Counted from the first letter of the stretch, positions 52,414 to 61,366 are shown. The stretch is DNA of 64,000 bases from Pseudalkalibacillus hwajinpoensis (GCF_015234585.1 NZ_JADFCM010000004.1:29123-93122), one strand, 5' to 3'. Made by a program: numbers and translations. The notes: generated from the sequence alone by a model not told the origin.

Positions 52414-52886
52414 TATTTCATCCCAGGATAACTTTGCTGTCTTAGTGCTTCATATACCATAATAGCAGCAGTATTTGAAAGGTTGAGAGCACGAACATGA
52501 TCTGTCATCGGTAGACGAAGACAACGCTCTTTGTTATTTTCAATCAACTCGTCTGGTAAACCATTCGTTTCTCTTCCAAAAACAAAATACGTATTCTCAT
52601 TCACATCTGAGTAATCAAAGTCAGTATGTGTATTCGTACCGTATTTCGTAATATAATAATATTCTCCACCCTGGTTCTTTTCAAAGAACTCCTCTAGAGA
52701 ATCATAATAATGTACATCAGCATATTGCCAGTAATCCAAGCCCGCACGTTTCAACATTTTATCGTCTGTCGAAAACCCTAGTGGGCGAATTAGATGTAGA
52801 CTTGTATTTGTTGCTGCACATGTTCTAGCTATATTCCCTGTATTCGCTGGTATTTCAGGCTGAAACAGTACAATATTTAAAGACAT
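52413..52886 (-). CDS. trmL: tRNA (cytidine/uridine-34 2'-O)-methyltransferase TrmL
   Basis: A 157-residue SPOUT-fold methyltransferase (CspR/TrmL) that methylates the wobble ribose of tRNA-Leu species. Typical segments are QPEIPANTGNIARTCAAT near the start, FGRETNGLP and MTDHVRALNLSNTAAIMVYEALRQ forming the trefoil knot SAM site. The ATG at 52884-52886, nine bases after GGAGG, is preferred over one two codons earlier. It is called cspR in older B. subtilis annotation. Confidence 0.95.
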   Translation of the reverse strand: MSLNIVLFQPEIPANTGNIARTCAATNTSLHLIRPLGFSTDDKMLKRAGLDYWQYADVHYYDSLEEFFEKNQGGEYYYITKYGTNTHTDFDYSDVNENTYFVFGRETNGLPDELIENNKERCLRLPMTDHVRALNLSNTAAIMVYEALRQQSYPGMK

Positions 52887-52951
52887 ATTCATTCACCTCC
52901 ACTTCAAAACAATACTATTATAGCATGTTTTAGATTAGGAGATGGCATTCT

Positions 52952-53839
52952 CTAATCCTCAATATGAAAAAACTTATACTTGATTTCAGGCGTCCATGCC
53001 GTAGAATCTTCATAGGCCCAATAGCGCATCCTGCTATTTGTTGTATGAGCATTGACAAGAGGATATCCCTTCTCATCATTATCTACGACAAAAGTAGTAT
53101 GTTGCCAGTGGCCATCTCCATCAAAGTCATAACAAATAATATCTCCAGGAATGAGATCATCCGGATTCGCTACTTCACGAGCTCGAAGACCATTCTTCGA
53201 GCTACTTAAATGCCACCTAAGCGCATGAGCTACAGTCCATGAATAGCTCCAGTTATTTCCTTTCATCCACCATCCCTTAGTGCGATCTGGGTAACCACGC
53301 ATAGGGGCTTTCCCTGCATGAAGACACTGAGAAATATAATTTGTACAATCTACATCAAACGACTGATAAGAAGGATTCGCATCATCCCACCATCTCTCAG
53401 CATATTTCAGAGCTGATAACCGATCATAATAGGAGCCTTTTAGACGAGCATCACCGCTGCCTTTACCTTCTGCTACTTGAAGTGTTCCTCCCTCTATCTC
53501 AGCTGATCGATCAAGAATAAGTTCACCCTCCACCATTTTTGCCAATCTCTTTTCAAGTCGTTCTTCCTGATATAGTTTTTCTCCCTGTTTAATAAGAAAC
53601 TGCTGATGAAGAAGATATTCATAAAGTTGGCTCGTCGAGACTGTTTTTTTTCCCAGGAGGATCCCTTTATTTTTTATACGAATAACAGAAGCTCCCCTAT
53701 TTTGGCTCTGTATACGATAACGGTTGACTGCTTCTTCTTCCTCTGAAGGCCTAGTTCCTATTCTTGAATGATCCGTTCCATTTAGTAAGCAAGTTGCTTG
53801 TTCTTTCCAGAAAGATTTCAACTGGTCTCCCCACACCAT
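52952..53839 (-). CDS. yhbB: putative amidase-domain protein YhbB
   Basis: A 295-residue protein whose C-terminal half (about residues 130-290) is an NlpC/P60-like putative amidase domain: catalytic cysteine in FDVDCTNYISQ, histidine in WQHTTFVVD and a later NAHT. No signal peptide is seen. GGGGGGA precedes the ATG. The order queG-yhbB-trmL around it recalls B. subtilis yhbA-yhbB-cspR, although here other genes lie between. It is probably a sporulation-time peptidoglycan amidase; the target is not known. Confidence 0.75.
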   Translation of the reverse strand: MVWGDQLKSFWKEQATCLLNGTDHSRIGTRPSEEEEAVNRYRIQSQNRGASVIRIKNKGILLGKKTVSTSQLYEYLLHQQFLIKQGEKLYQEERLEKRLAKMVEGELILDRSAEIEGGTLQVAEGKGSGDARLKGSYYDRLSALKYAERWWDDANPSYQSFDVDCTNYISQCLHAGKAPMRGYPDRTKGWWMKGNNWSYSWTVAHALRWHLSSSKNGLRAREVANPDDLIPGDIICYDFDGDGHWQHTTFVVDNDEKGYPLVNAHTTNSRMRYWAYEDSTAWTPEIKYKFFHIED

Positions 53840-53894
53840 ATGCGTCCCCCCTCATCGCACTTTATGACAGGGAAATCAAACACATGACTTGGAA

Positions 53895-54524
53895 TCAGGA
53901 ATGGTTTACAGCTGGCTCTGCTGAAGGGTGTGTTATTTTCTTGAGTAATTTATCAAACCAACCAACAAGAATACCAAGCAGAAGCACTTCTACAAAGGTA
54001 CCGGCACCAATCGGCCCGCCTAACAAGAATGCCAGAACAAACGCAAGAGCTTCTGTTAATGTCTTAGTAATACCAATACTCCATCCCGTTCTTTCTGTTA
54101 AGGCAAGCATGAGTTCATCGTTTGGAATAGATGCAAGAGATGCAAATAAGTACACTGCAATTCCAAGACCCATGATAACTAATCCAACAAGAAATAAGGT
54201 CCACCTGGTAACGATTCCATCTACATCAATGAAAGTGAGAATTTGTAAATTCAAGAGGTCAACAAACAATCCTAGAAGAATAATTGGAATAAAACCAGCT
54301 AAGTTTGGTTTCCTCATCATAATAAGACTATTGATAAAAATTAAAATACCACCAACAATAAACACCCATGTTCCCACGGTAAACCCTAGTTGGTCAGAAA
54401 GCGCAACGTAGAGAGCATCCCATGGGGCAATTCCAACATCGGCATTAATTAATAAGACAACCCCAAAGGCTAGTGTAAATAATCCCGCTACGTAGATCAG
54501 ACTTTTGGATAAAAAGCTGTTCAT
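53895..54524 (-). CDS. YczE/YyaS-type integral membrane protein
   Basis: A 209-residue protein with five membrane helices, beginning KSLIYVAGLFTLAFGVVLLI and containing DVGIAPWDAL, the conserved turn of the YczE/YyaS family. The ATG at 54522-54524 has GAGGAG about eight bases upstream. B. subtilis YczE is needed for surfactin/bacillaene function; relatives elsewhere are uncharacterised transport-like proteins. Confidence 0.75.
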   Translation of the reverse strand: MNSFLSKSLIYVAGLFTLAFGVVLLINADVGIAPWDALYVALSDQLGFTVGTWVFIVGGILIFINSLIMMRKPNLAGFIPIILLGLFVDLLNLQILTFIDVDGIVTRWTLFLVGLVIMGLGIAVYLFASLASIPNDELMLALTERTGWSIGITKTLTEALAFVLAFLLGGPIGAGTFVEVLLLGILVGWFDKLLKKITHPSAEPAVNHS

Positions 54525-54675
54525 AATGTTCACTCCTCATATGAGGGCTTAAAACTAAAAGCTGTATCAAGTTGCTCTCATTCTTCGCCCTAGATATTTT
54601 AGTATCTCTTTTTTAAAATGCATTTGCTATTTTACAAGAAACGAAGCTCTTTTTATAACTTTATGCCTAAGACAA

Positions 54676-54722
54676 AAAAACAAAAAAGCCAGTTCGCTAT
54701 CAAGATAGCGAACTGGCACTAT
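54676..54722 (-). terminator. terminator downstream of ogt
   Basis: On the minus strand GCCAGTTCGCTATC pairs with its complement around a 3-base loop, followed by TTTTTTGTTTTTTTG. Confidence 0.93.
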
Positions 54723-54728
54723 ATATCG

Positions 54729-55265
54729 TTACGGTAGAACGGCATGCATAGAATGCTGCTGTTCAAGTGATAATAAATATTCTTTTTTATCTACGCCGCC
54801 ACCATAGCCAACTAAAGCACCATTACTTCCTATAACTCTGTGACACGGTACAATGATTGGAATTGGGTTTCGGTTGTTAGCTGAACCTATGGCTCTAACA
54901 GCCTTTGGTGCCGAAATACCAACAGCTACATCTCGATAAGACCGGGTTTCACCATATGGAATTTCCGAAAGGTTGTTCCATACTTTCTGTTGAAAAATCG
55001 TTCCTACCTTATCAAGCTTTAGATCAAAGAACCTTCTTTTTCCACTGAAGTATTCTTCCAATTGCATGACGATGGGTTCGATTATATCAGAATTGAAAAC
55101 AAGGTCCGCTTTGACATGATGTTTTTTATACCATGTTTCAGCAATAGGCAGTACATCTTCAGCGCAACCAAAATCGAGCCTACTAACTCCATTAGGACTA
55201 GCAAACAATGTTATTGCACCTATAGGCGATAGAAACTCCCCATAATGAATCACTTGTTTCTCCAT
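54729..55265 (-). CDS. ogt: methylated-DNA-protein cysteine methyltransferase
   Basis: A 178-residue suicide repair protein that removes methyl groups from O6-methylguanine. The acceptor is Cys141 in IIVPCHRVIGSNG, preceded by the helix-turn-helix region YGETRSYRDVA...RAIGSANNRNP. The N-terminal RNase H-like domain is present. AAGGGA lies before the ATG. Genes near it (queG) also modify nucleic acids, but no operon link is implied. Confidence 0.93.
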   Translation of the reverse strand: MEKQVIHYGEFLSPIGAITLFASPNGVSRLDFGCAEDVLPIAETWYKKHHVKADLVFNSDIIEPIVMQLEEYFSGKRRFFDLKLDKVGTIFQQKVWNNLSEIPYGETRSYRDVAVGISAPKAVRAIGSANNRNPIPIIVPCHRVIGSNGALVGYGGGVDKKEYLLSLEQQHSMHAVLP

Positions 55266-55331
55266 TCTATCCCTTCTTTATTATACATTTTTCACTATCT
55301 TACAACGCATCTAATCGTTTGACCATCAGCA

Positions 55332-56471
55332 TTAAGTCTTATTTTTAAGCATTGACAAGCCTTTAGCGATCTCATCTGCCACATCCTTGTCATTTTCTCT
55401 CAATTGCTCCTTTGTAAGGGCATTAAAGGCCTTCTCCCCACCTATTTTCCCAAGCGCCCAGGCCGAAGTGCCGCGGATCACCGGACGAGGATCTTTTTCC
55501 ATCACTTCGACCAGTGTATCAATAGCTGTTTCATCTTTATAATGAGCAAGAGCAAGAATAGCATTTCGTTGAATAGGCTTCTTTCCTCTCCACGAACCAG
55601 CCGCTTGACCAAACTGAGTCTTAAATTCACGATTGGACATTGTTAGAAGTGGTATGAGCTTTGGTTTTACCATCTCTGGATCTGGTTCGAGTTCAGGATG
55701 ATGATGAAAATCTTTTCCTTTGTTTTTGGGGCAAACGAGCTGGCAGGTGTCGCACCCATATAATCGGTTTCCTAATTTAGTACGGTATTCATCAGGTAAA
55801 AAACCTTTTGTTTGCGTAAGAAAAGCGATGCATTTATTCGCGTTTAGCTGCCCCCCTTCAATTAAGGCACCAGTCGGACATGCGTCTACACAAATATTAC
55901 AGTCACCACACCCTTCTTCAACAGGCTCATCAGGTTCCAAATTTAGATCGGTAATCATTTCACCAAGATAAACCCATGAACCAAATTCTTCTGTTATGGT
56001 CATTGTGTTTTTACCGCTAAAACCAATGCCGGCTCTTTCAGCTACAGCTCGATCAGAAAGTTCGCCAGTATCGACCATCGAGCTCGTTCTAGCCTCTGGA
56101 ACCTTCGATTTAATATATGCATCTAAAAGGGAGAGTTTCTCTCTAAGGAGGTGATGATAATCAATTCCCCATGAAGCACGACAGAAAAGTCCTCTCCTTT
56201 CGCCCTTCTTACTCCTAGGGCTATCCTTCATTCGCGAAGGATACGCAATGGCAATTGATATAATCGTTGTTGCACCGCTTAGCAATAGCTCAGGTTCTGT
56301 TCTCTTTTCTATATCAGATTCCTCGAAGCCTGACTGATAACCAAGCTCCTGCTGACGCTCTAAGCGTTGCTTAAGGGTTTTAAAAGGATCTGCCGCCGCG
56401 AAGCCTATCTTATCAATCCCAATAGTTTTACTGTATGCCACAATATCAGCTTTTAATTGTGCGTTTGTCAC
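55332..56471 (-). CDS. queG: epoxyqueuosine reductase QueG
   Basis: A 379-residue cobalamin-dependent iron-sulfur enzyme that makes queuosine in tRNA from epoxyqueuosine. Two ferredoxin-type 4Fe-4S motifs (CGDCNICVDACP with a later NKC, and CDTCQLVCP) follow the cobalamin domain with VDTGELSDRAVAERAGIGF. HEAT-like repeats fill the C-terminus (about residues 305-375). It starts at GTG after AGGGGGG. It equals B. subtilis YhbA. Confidence 0.94.
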   Translation of the reverse strand: MTNAQLKADIVAYSKTIGIDKIGFAAADPFKTLKQRLERQQELGYQSGFEESDIEKRTEPELLLSGATTIISIAIAYPSRMKDSPRSKKGERRGLFCRASWGIDYHHLLREKLSLLDAYIKSKVPEARTSSMVDTGELSDRAVAERAGIGFSGKNTMTITEEFGSWVYLGEMITDLNLEPDEPVEEGCGDCNICVDACPTGALIEGGQLNANKCIAFLTQTKGFLPDEYRTKLGNRLYGCDTCQLVCPKNKGKDFHHHPELEPDPEMVKPKLIPLLTMSNREFKTQFGQAAGSWRGKKPIQRNAILALAHYKDETAIDTLVEVMEKDPRPVIRGTSAWALGKIGGEKAFNALTKEQLRENDKDVADEIAKGLSMLKNKT

Positions 56472-56501
56472 TAGTTTCCCCCCTTCCTCTTTGGGAGTGT
56501 T

Positions 56502-58196
56502 TTATTTAATTCTTAGCGTTCGAATTCGATTTAAAATGGCCGCCATTTCTGTTCTTCTAATTCGAGCAATATCTCCTGGATGCTGATTCTTATATAGAGA
56601 AAAAGAACCAAGTCCCTCTGCGTTTATTTTCTGATCAATGAAATCAAGAAGTTCTGGAATCGACTTTTCTCCTAACTTATGATTTCTTTCCAGAAAATGA
56701 AGGACGTCAGCAGCAAAACGCGTTTGACTGGGATCTACAAGCTGTTCTATTTGAAGAAGTGAAACATCTGTATTCCCAAATTGAATATGATGCAATCCGC
56801 GAGCTGTCACTTTCGATTTCTTTCCCTTTTTACTGTTTAAGCTACTCTGCTCAGGTACTCTCTTTCTTGCCTCTCCAAATCTTTCTCCACCTTCATGTCT
56901 GCGTTCCGATTCTTTTACGATTGATCGAGCTTGATCCGTTACGTCGTATGGAAGGTAGTTCTCCATTAAAATCACCTGATCAGCTACATCAAAGTAGTCT
57001 CCAGATCCGCCCATGACAAGTACGGTTGATATATGATGTTCTGTACGTAGTTGCTTCACACGATCAATGAACGGTGTAATGGGTTCTTTCTCTTTCGCAA
57101 CTAACTGCTGCATTCGATAGTCTCGAATCATAAAATTAGTCGCGCTTGTATCTTCATCAATTAATAACGTATCTGAACCCGCTTCGATCGCCTCAATGAT
57201 ATTGGCCGCCTGGGACGTACTTCCACTGGCATTCTCAGATGTGAAAGAACGCGTATCTTTTCCATATGGGAGATTGTTTATAAATGGCGAGATGTCTACT
57301 CCAGTTACCTTCCGACCATCTTCAGAGCGAATTTTCATTGCCTGGTGGTTTGTAATAACATACTCTCTACCATCCCCTAAAATATGATCATATACGCCAT
57401 GCTCCATTGCATGCAAGAGGGTACTCTTTCCATGATAACCACCGCCAACAATTAATGTAATACCTTCCTTAACAGCCATTCCTTGTAATGGCTCAGTACG
57501 GTGTGGAATTGTTAAAGACACTTCCATGCTTTTAGGTGATTCGAATTGCACTGCCTCATTTTTCATAGGACGATCGCTTATTCCGCTCTCACGGGGTAAT
57601 ATAGATCCATTCGCTACAAATCCGACATATCCGTTTTGGGTAAGGTGTTCACGAATGGCCTCTTGTTGGTCTGCTAAATGCAATGCCTCTAAGATTATTT
57701 GTTTGCTTAATGCAAAAACAGAATTCTTCACAATGTCTGGCAGCTGATGCAGAAGCAAGTTTATAGCCTGTCTGCCAAGGACTTTTCTGCCTTGTGCAGG
57801 TAATCCTATTGATAGACAAATCGTAATAGATTCCTCTGTCACGCTCACTGCTGCCCTCTCAATAACCTTTTGACCCGGTATATCGATTGAGACCAATCCA
57901 CTTTTCCCAGTGCCTTTCGCATGCCTCTCAGTCCTTCTAATGGCATCTCCTACTTTTCTAGCAATCATATCTTCTGTTCGAACTCTTCTTACAGCCGAAT
58001 CGAACCACTCAGGCTCTACGATCGTTTTCTTGCGTGGGGCGATGATTCTTATCCGAGAAGGACTAGCAAAAGGGTCTCCCTGGACATAGTCGATGTAAAG
58101 GGTGTAATCCACAAAATCATAGTGCCCACTAATGTCTTTATATGCTTTATATCCTTTTCCATCAATACGCTCTAACTGTTTTCTAAGTTTATTCAT
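56502..58196 (-). CDS. predicted ABC-class ATPase (DUF2791-type)
   Basis: A 564-residue soluble protein of the predicted ABC-class ATPase family. Walker A is GGGYHGKST (about residues 250-258), Walker B TLLIDEDTSATNFM, and an LSGGQ-like region is replaced by SGSTSQAANI. The N-terminal domain (about 1-200) resembles a nucleotide-free module. The ATG at 58194-58196 is used, with AAGGAGG twelve bases upstream. It may act in nucleic-acid or lipid biology; the function is unknown. Confidence 0.72.
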   Translation of the reverse strand: MNKLRKQLERIDGKGYKAYKDISGHYDFVDYTLYIDYVQGDPFASPSRIRIIAPRKKTIVEPEWFDSAVRRVRTEDMIARKVGDAIRRTERHAKGTGKSGLVSIDIPGQKVIERAAVSVTEESITICLSIGLPAQGRKVLGRQAINLLLHQLPDIVKNSVFALSKQIILEALHLADQQEAIREHLTQNGYVGFVANGSILPRESGISDRPMKNEAVQFESPKSMEVSLTIPHRTEPLQGMAVKEGITLIVGGGYHGKSTLLHAMEHGVYDHILGDGREYVITNHQAMKIRSEDGRKVTGVDISPFINNLPYGKDTRSFTSENASGSTSQAANIIEAIEAGSDTLLIDEDTSATNFMIRDYRMQQLVAKEKEPITPFIDRVKQLRTEHHISTVLVMGGSGDYFDVADQVILMENYLPYDVTDQARSIVKESERRHEGGERFGEARKRVPEQSSLNSKKGKKSKVTARGLHHIQFGNTDVSLLQIEQLVDPSQTRFAADVLHFLERNHKLGEKSIPELLDFIDQKINAEGLGSFSLYKNQHPGDIARIRRTEMAAILNRIRTLRIK

Positions 58197-58279
58197 AAAT
58201 GAGGCAAGCCTCCTTATAAGCTTCAAATTTAGGTATATGATAAAATGAACGAAAAATTAGATGTTAGGAGAAAAGTGTG

Positions 58280-58948
58280 ATGCCCAATATAACTCTCGCT
58301 CCAATGATTAAAAAGACATATCCTGATTTTAAAATTGGTTATGCTATTTACCATAATATCGTTGTTGAAAAGTCGCCGCAAATGGTGCGCGGTCGCTTTC
58401 AATTCTATCAGGAAACAATGATGATGGATCTTGAACAGACAGACCTGCTCACATTTCCTGCTATCTCAGAGTGGCGTTCCATTTTCAAAAAGTTCGGGAC
58501 TGATCCCGCCAAATACCGACCGTCCTCAGAAGCCCTATTACGCCGGTTAAAAAAAGGGACTTCGCTACCTCTCGTTCACTCTGCTGCAGACATCAACAAT
58601 CTTCTGTCGCTTCAATACAAAATTCCAATTGGGATCTATGATCTTGATCAAGTTGAAGGAGATATTACAATCGACATTGGAAGTGAGACGACTGCATATG
58701 AGGGCTTAAATGGACGTGAGGTAAGCTTCAACAACAAAATCCTCTCACTTGATCACAAGGGAGCTTTCGGAAGTCCTATCGTTGATTCTAAGCGAACGGC
58801 TATAACGGAAGAAACCAAGCATGCCATTCAACTTTTCTATCTTCAACCTTCGCTCCCCGTTTCAGAAGGAGAAAAGCTTGTAACTGCCTCAGCAGAAATG
58901 TTTAATCAAATTCACGGAGGAGACTTCTTAAGCGGGGTTTCAAGTTAA
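58280..58948 (+). CDS. B3/B4 tRNA-binding domain protein
   Basis: A 222-residue protein of the B3/4 family, the editing-like module found in PheT. The central FKKFGTDPAKYRPSSEALLRR and later NLLSLQYKIPIGIYDLDQ are family signatures. Freestanding members probably edit or bind mischarged aminoacyl-tRNA. The ATG at 58280 is nine bases from TTAGGAG. It is divergent from the ABC-class ATPase gene. Confidence 0.78.
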   Translation: MPNITLAPMIKKTYPDFKIGYAIYHNIVVEKSPQMVRGRFQFYQETMMMDLEQTDLLTFPAISEWRSIFKKFGTDPAKYRPSSEALLRRLKKGTSLPLVHSAADINNLLSLQYKIPIGIYDLDQVEGDITIDIGSETTAYEGLNGREVSFNNKILSLDHKGAFGSPIVDSKRTAITEETKHAIQLFYLQPSLPVSEGEKLVTASAEMFNQIHGGDFLSGVSS

Positions 58949-58961
58949 AGAAAGCAGACAT

Positions 58962-59005
58962 AAAAAAACGCAACGCTTCGTTAATTTTAACGAAACACTG
59001 CGTTG
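58962..59005 (-). terminator. minus-strand terminator of the candidate small RNA
   Basis: The long paired stem and TTTTTTT tract described for the candidate RNA. No minus-strand protein gene lies between it and the next terminator at 59443. Confidence 0.82.
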
Positions 59006-59049
59006 GGTAAATGGTGAAAATTCGAGGAATTTCTACAATCCTCGCTGAT
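58962..59049 (-). ncRNA. candidate small RNA with terminator, no ORF
   Basis: On the minus strand a promoter-like TTGTTT (59080-59085) and TATTCT (59056-59061) 18 bases apart are followed by a 5' hairpin, CGAGGA/TCCTCG (59023-59028 and 59039-59044). The transcript would end at a strong stem, AACGCA...TGCGTT with inner TTCGTTAA/TTAACGAA (58967-59004), followed by seven T. No coding frame lies between, and the plus side of this stem has no T-tract, so the terminator serves the minus strand only. Confidence 0.5.
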
Positions 59050-59160
59050 GTAGATAGAATACCACAGAATATATGAAAGAAACAACACATTTCTCATATT
59101 TTCTTTACAAACGTCTCTCATCACGGCAGATCTAATAGAATTTCACTCTTCATAATCCGT

Positions 59161-59190
59161 TTGACGTCCTGATGACGATCACCCTATAAT
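59161..59190 (+). promoter_or_regulatory. strong SigA promoter of the 73-residue gene
   Basis: TTGACG and TATAAT are 18 bases apart, 29 bases before the start codon. Confidence 0.78.
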
Positions 59191-59219
59191 CAGAATGACA
59201 GACAGAAAGGAGAAATCAT

Positions 59220-59441
59220 ATGGAACCATTCTCAACACCATTTTTCGAAGAAAATTTTCGCCAATACATACAAAAGAATCGTGATGTATTTTCAAAATTA
59301 GAAGCAATGAATAGCTATTATCGTTCAGTTGTTTCGTCAATGATCTATGACAACCTTAACAAAAACTCAGAAATAGTTCGTCGCATTCGCAACCTTGATT
59401 CAGCTTACAAAACGATTAAACAAGAAAATACAGACGCATAA
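59220..59441 (+). CDS. small helical protein, unknown
   Basis: A 73-residue soluble, mainly helical protein (MEPFSTPFFEENF...). AAAGGAG lies eight bases before the ATG, preceded by a near-consensus promoter and followed by a terminator, so it is an independent transcription unit. No known motif. The N-terminal PFSTPFFEENFRQYIQ segment is the most distinctive part for database searches. Confidence 0.65.
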   Translation: MEPFSTPFFEENFRQYIQKNRDVFSKLEAMNSYYRSVVSSMIYDNLNKNSEIVRRIRNLDSAYKTIKQENTDA

Positions 59442-59442
59442 A

Positions 59443-59476
59443 AAAAAGCTCTCTTTACAATAAGAGAGCTTTTTTA
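59443..59476. terminator. bidirectional terminator
   Basis: AAAAGCTCTC pairs with GAGAGCTTTT around a 10-base loop, with A and T runs on both sides. It separates the convergent 73-residue and FrnE-like genes. Confidence 0.92.
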
Positions 59477-59480
59477 CGTT

Positions 59481-60182
59481 TTATTTAGGAAGATCACAAG
59501 AGTCAGCAGAACAGGCTTCTGCATTGCCACCGACTACTTCAAGCTTATTTCCTTCTCCCCAGGCCTTCTCAATGGCCTGTTCAAACATTTCTACAGGCTG
59601 AGCACCTGACACGGCATATTTACCGTCAAATACAAAGAACGGTACGCCCTGAATGCCAAGCTGACTTCCCATTGCTTCATCGTTGCGAACTTCTTTCGTA
59701 AATTCTTCAGTTCCTAGCATACGTTTTATATCCGCAGCGTCTAGCCCAAGTTCTTCACCAAGTGATGCAAGCGTTTCATGATCACCAATATTTTTCGATT
59801 CGGTAAAGAAGGCATAAAAGAGACGTTCTGACATTTCATTACTTCTACCATGCTCTGTCGCATAGTGAACAAGACGATGGGCATCAAATGAATTCGTTGG
59901 AATCATTTTATCAAAATCATACGTTAGGTTTTCTCCAGCAGCTTGCTGCCTCATATTCTCACACATACCCTGAGCTTGTTCTAGACTGACATTGTATTTC
60001 GCTGCTAGAAGCTCAGCCATGCTTTCCCCATCCGATTCTTTCGCATTAGGATCGAGTTCAAAGCTTTTAAAGACAACTTCTACTTTATCACGCTGTGGAA
60101 AAGCCTGAAGCGCACTTTCAAGACGTCTTTTTCCTATATAACAAAATGGACATACGAAATCAGACCATACTTCAATTCTCAT
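59481..60182 (-). CDS. DsbA-family oxidoreductase (FrnE-like)
   Basis: A 233-residue cytoplasmic thioredoxin-fold protein of the FrnE/YwbO group. The active-site motif Cys11-Pro-Phe-Cys14 (DFVCPFCYIGKRRLE) is followed by a helical insert, and cis-proline lies in GVPFFVFDG. A C-terminal CSADSC adds a second cysteine pair. Relatives are linked to redox stress and polyketide steps; the substrate is unknown. GAGTG precedes the ATG weakly. Confidence 0.85.
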   Translation of the reverse strand: MRIEVWSDFVCPFCYIGKRRLESALQAFPQRDKVEVVFKSFELDPNAKESDGESMAELLAAKYNVSLEQAQGMCENMRQQAAGENLTYDFDKMIPTNSFDAHRLVHYATEHGRSNEMSERLFYAFFTESKNIGDHETLASLGEELGLDAADIKRMLGTEEFTKEVRNDEAMGSQLGIQGVPFFVFDGKYAVSGAQPVEMFEQAIEKAWGEGNKLEVVGGNAEACSADSCDLPK

Positions 60183-60318
60183 CGAATCACTCTTTCAGTA
60201 AATTGTTTTATCTATCTTATACTTGTATTTTATCACCTCTACTTTTAAATGAGCAGGAATTTGCTCAGTGAGTCATTGAAAACTATTGTTAGCATAGACA
60301 AGAAAATTAAAACATATA

Positions 60319-60351
60319 AAAAAGACCTCAACGAGAACGTTGAAGTCTTGA
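60319..60351 (-). terminator. terminator of the rRNA-tRNA operon
   Basis: On the minus strand AAGACTTCAACG pairs with CGTTGAGGTCTT around TTCT, followed by TTTTTATATG. Confidence 0.92.
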
Positions 60352-60365
60352 AATAACGTATGTAA

Positions 60366-60450
60366 TGGTACCGGTGGTCGGGTTCGAACCGACACTCCTC
60401 TCGGAACACGATTTTGAGTCGTGCGCGTCTGCCAATTCCGCCACACCGGC
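60366..60450 (-). tRNA. tRNA-Leu (CAA)
   Basis: Anticodon CAA sits between CACGACT and AAATCGTG; long variable arm and encoded CCA. Last of the 16 tRNAs. Confidence 0.95.
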
Positions 60451-60484
60451 AAAATACCATATTCAATTCAGGCAGAAAAATAAG

Positions 60485-60574
60485 TGGTGCCGGAGGCCGG
60501 GCTCGAACCGGCACGGAGGTACACCCTCCGCAGGATTTTAAGTCCTGTGCGTCTGCCAATTCCGCCACTCCGGC
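60485..60574 (-). tRNA. tRNA-Leu (UAA)
   Basis: Anticodon TAA between CAGGACT and AAATCCTG; long variable arm and encoded CCA. Confidence 0.95.
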
Positions 60575-60601
60575 AGGACTTTTAAGAAAAAATATTAAGA
60601 T

Positions 60602-60676
60602 TGGAGGCGGCACCCGGATTTGAACCGGGGCGTAAGGGTTTTGCAGACCCGTGCCTTACCACTTGGCTATGCCGCC
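60602..60676 (-). tRNA. tRNA-Cys (GCA)
   Basis: Anticodon GCA in GGGTCT-GCA-AAACCC; CCA encoded. Confidence 0.96.
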
Positions 60677-60685
60677 TTTTTAAAA

Positions 60686-60760
60686 TGGAGCGGAAGACGG
60701 GATTCGAACCCGCGACCCCCACCTTGGCAAGGTGATGTTCTACCACTGAACTACTTCCGC
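60686..60760 (-). tRNA. tRNA-Gly (GCC)
   Basis: Anticodon GCC in CACCTT-GCC-AAGGTG; CCA encoded. Confidence 0.96.
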
Positions 60761-60769
60761 AACAAAAAA

Positions 60770-60844
60770 TGGCTGGGCTAGCTGGATTCGAACCAGCGCA
60801 TGACGGAATCAAAATCCGTTGCCTTACCGCTTGGCTATAGCCCA
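60770..60844 (-). tRNA. tRNA-Gln (UUG)
   Basis: Anticodon TTG in ACGGATT-TTG-ATTCCGT; CCA encoded. Confidence 0.96.
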
Positions 60845-60848
60845 AAAA

Positions 60849-60925
60849 TGGGGCGGCTGATGGGAATTGAACCCACGAATGCCGGAATCACAATCCGGTG
60901 CGTTAACCACTTCGCCACAACCGCC
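60849..60925 (-). tRNA. tRNA-His (GUG)
   Basis: Anticodon GTG in CCGGATT-GTG-ATTCCGG; an extra 5' G pairs with C73 as expected for tRNA-His. CCA encoded. Confidence 0.96.
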
Positions 60926-60940
60926 ATAAAAATTTGAAAT

Positions 60941-61014
60941 TGGCAGGGGTAGTAGGACTCGAACCCACACCGGAGGTTTTGGAGACCTCTGTTCTACCTT
61001 TAAACTATACCCCT
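60941..61014 (-). tRNA. tRNA-Trp (CCA)
   Basis: Anticodon CCA in AGAGGTCT-CCA-AAACCT; 3' CCA encoded. Confidence 0.95.
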
Positions 61015-61021
61015 ATCAAGA

Positions 61022-61106
61022 TGGTGGAGGGGGACGGATTCGAACCGCCGAACCCTGAGGGAGCGGATTTACAGTCCGCCGCGTTTAGCCACTTCGCTAC
61101 CCCTCC
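61022..61106 (-). tRNA. tRNA-Tyr (GUA)
   Basis: Anticodon GTA in GCGGACT-GTA-AATCCGC; long variable arm, CCA encoded. Confidence 0.95.
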
Positions 61107-61121
61107 AAATTGACAATTACC

Positions 61122-61150
61122 ATTGTAATACACATTTTATGAAAGTGCAA
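61122..61150 (-). promoter_or_regulatory. internal promoter within the tRNA cluster
   Basis: On the minus strand TTGCAC and TACAAT are 17 bases apart, 16 bases before tRNA-Tyr. It could drive Tyr to Leu independently of rRNA transcription. Confidence 0.6.
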
Positions 61151-61176
61151 TGGAATTTGATCTCATTTCGAGAAAA

Positions 61177-61252
<76 letters not shown>

Positions 61253-61256
61253 AACA

Positions 61257-61332
61257 TGGTGGCTCCGGACGGAATCGAACCGCCGACACGTGGATTTTCA
61301 GTCCACTGCTCTACCGACTGAGCTACAGAGCC
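61257..61332 (-). tRNA. tRNA-Phe (GAA)
   Basis: Anticodon GAA in GTGGACT-GAA-AATCCAC; CCA encoded. Confidence 0.96.
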
Positions 61333-61344
61333 ATGTTTAAAATA

Positions 61345-61366
61345 TAATTGGTTGCCCTTAACAGGA
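61345..61366 (-). pseudogene. possible 3' fragment of a tRNA-fMet gene
   Basis: On the minus strand GCAACCAATTA repeats the 3' end and flank of the intact tRNA-fMet 68 bases away, and CCTG a few bases before also matches. The rest has diverged. Confidence 0.45.

Noticed and set aside
53764..54411. 215-codon plus-strand frame opposite the YczE-like gene
   Set aside because: It is antisense to a clear membrane protein family with a good start; the product is low-complexity and has no motif.
55266..56501. preQ1 riboswitch near queG
   Set aside because: No compact H-type pseudoknot sequence was found before queG, and queG uses no such leader in this context.
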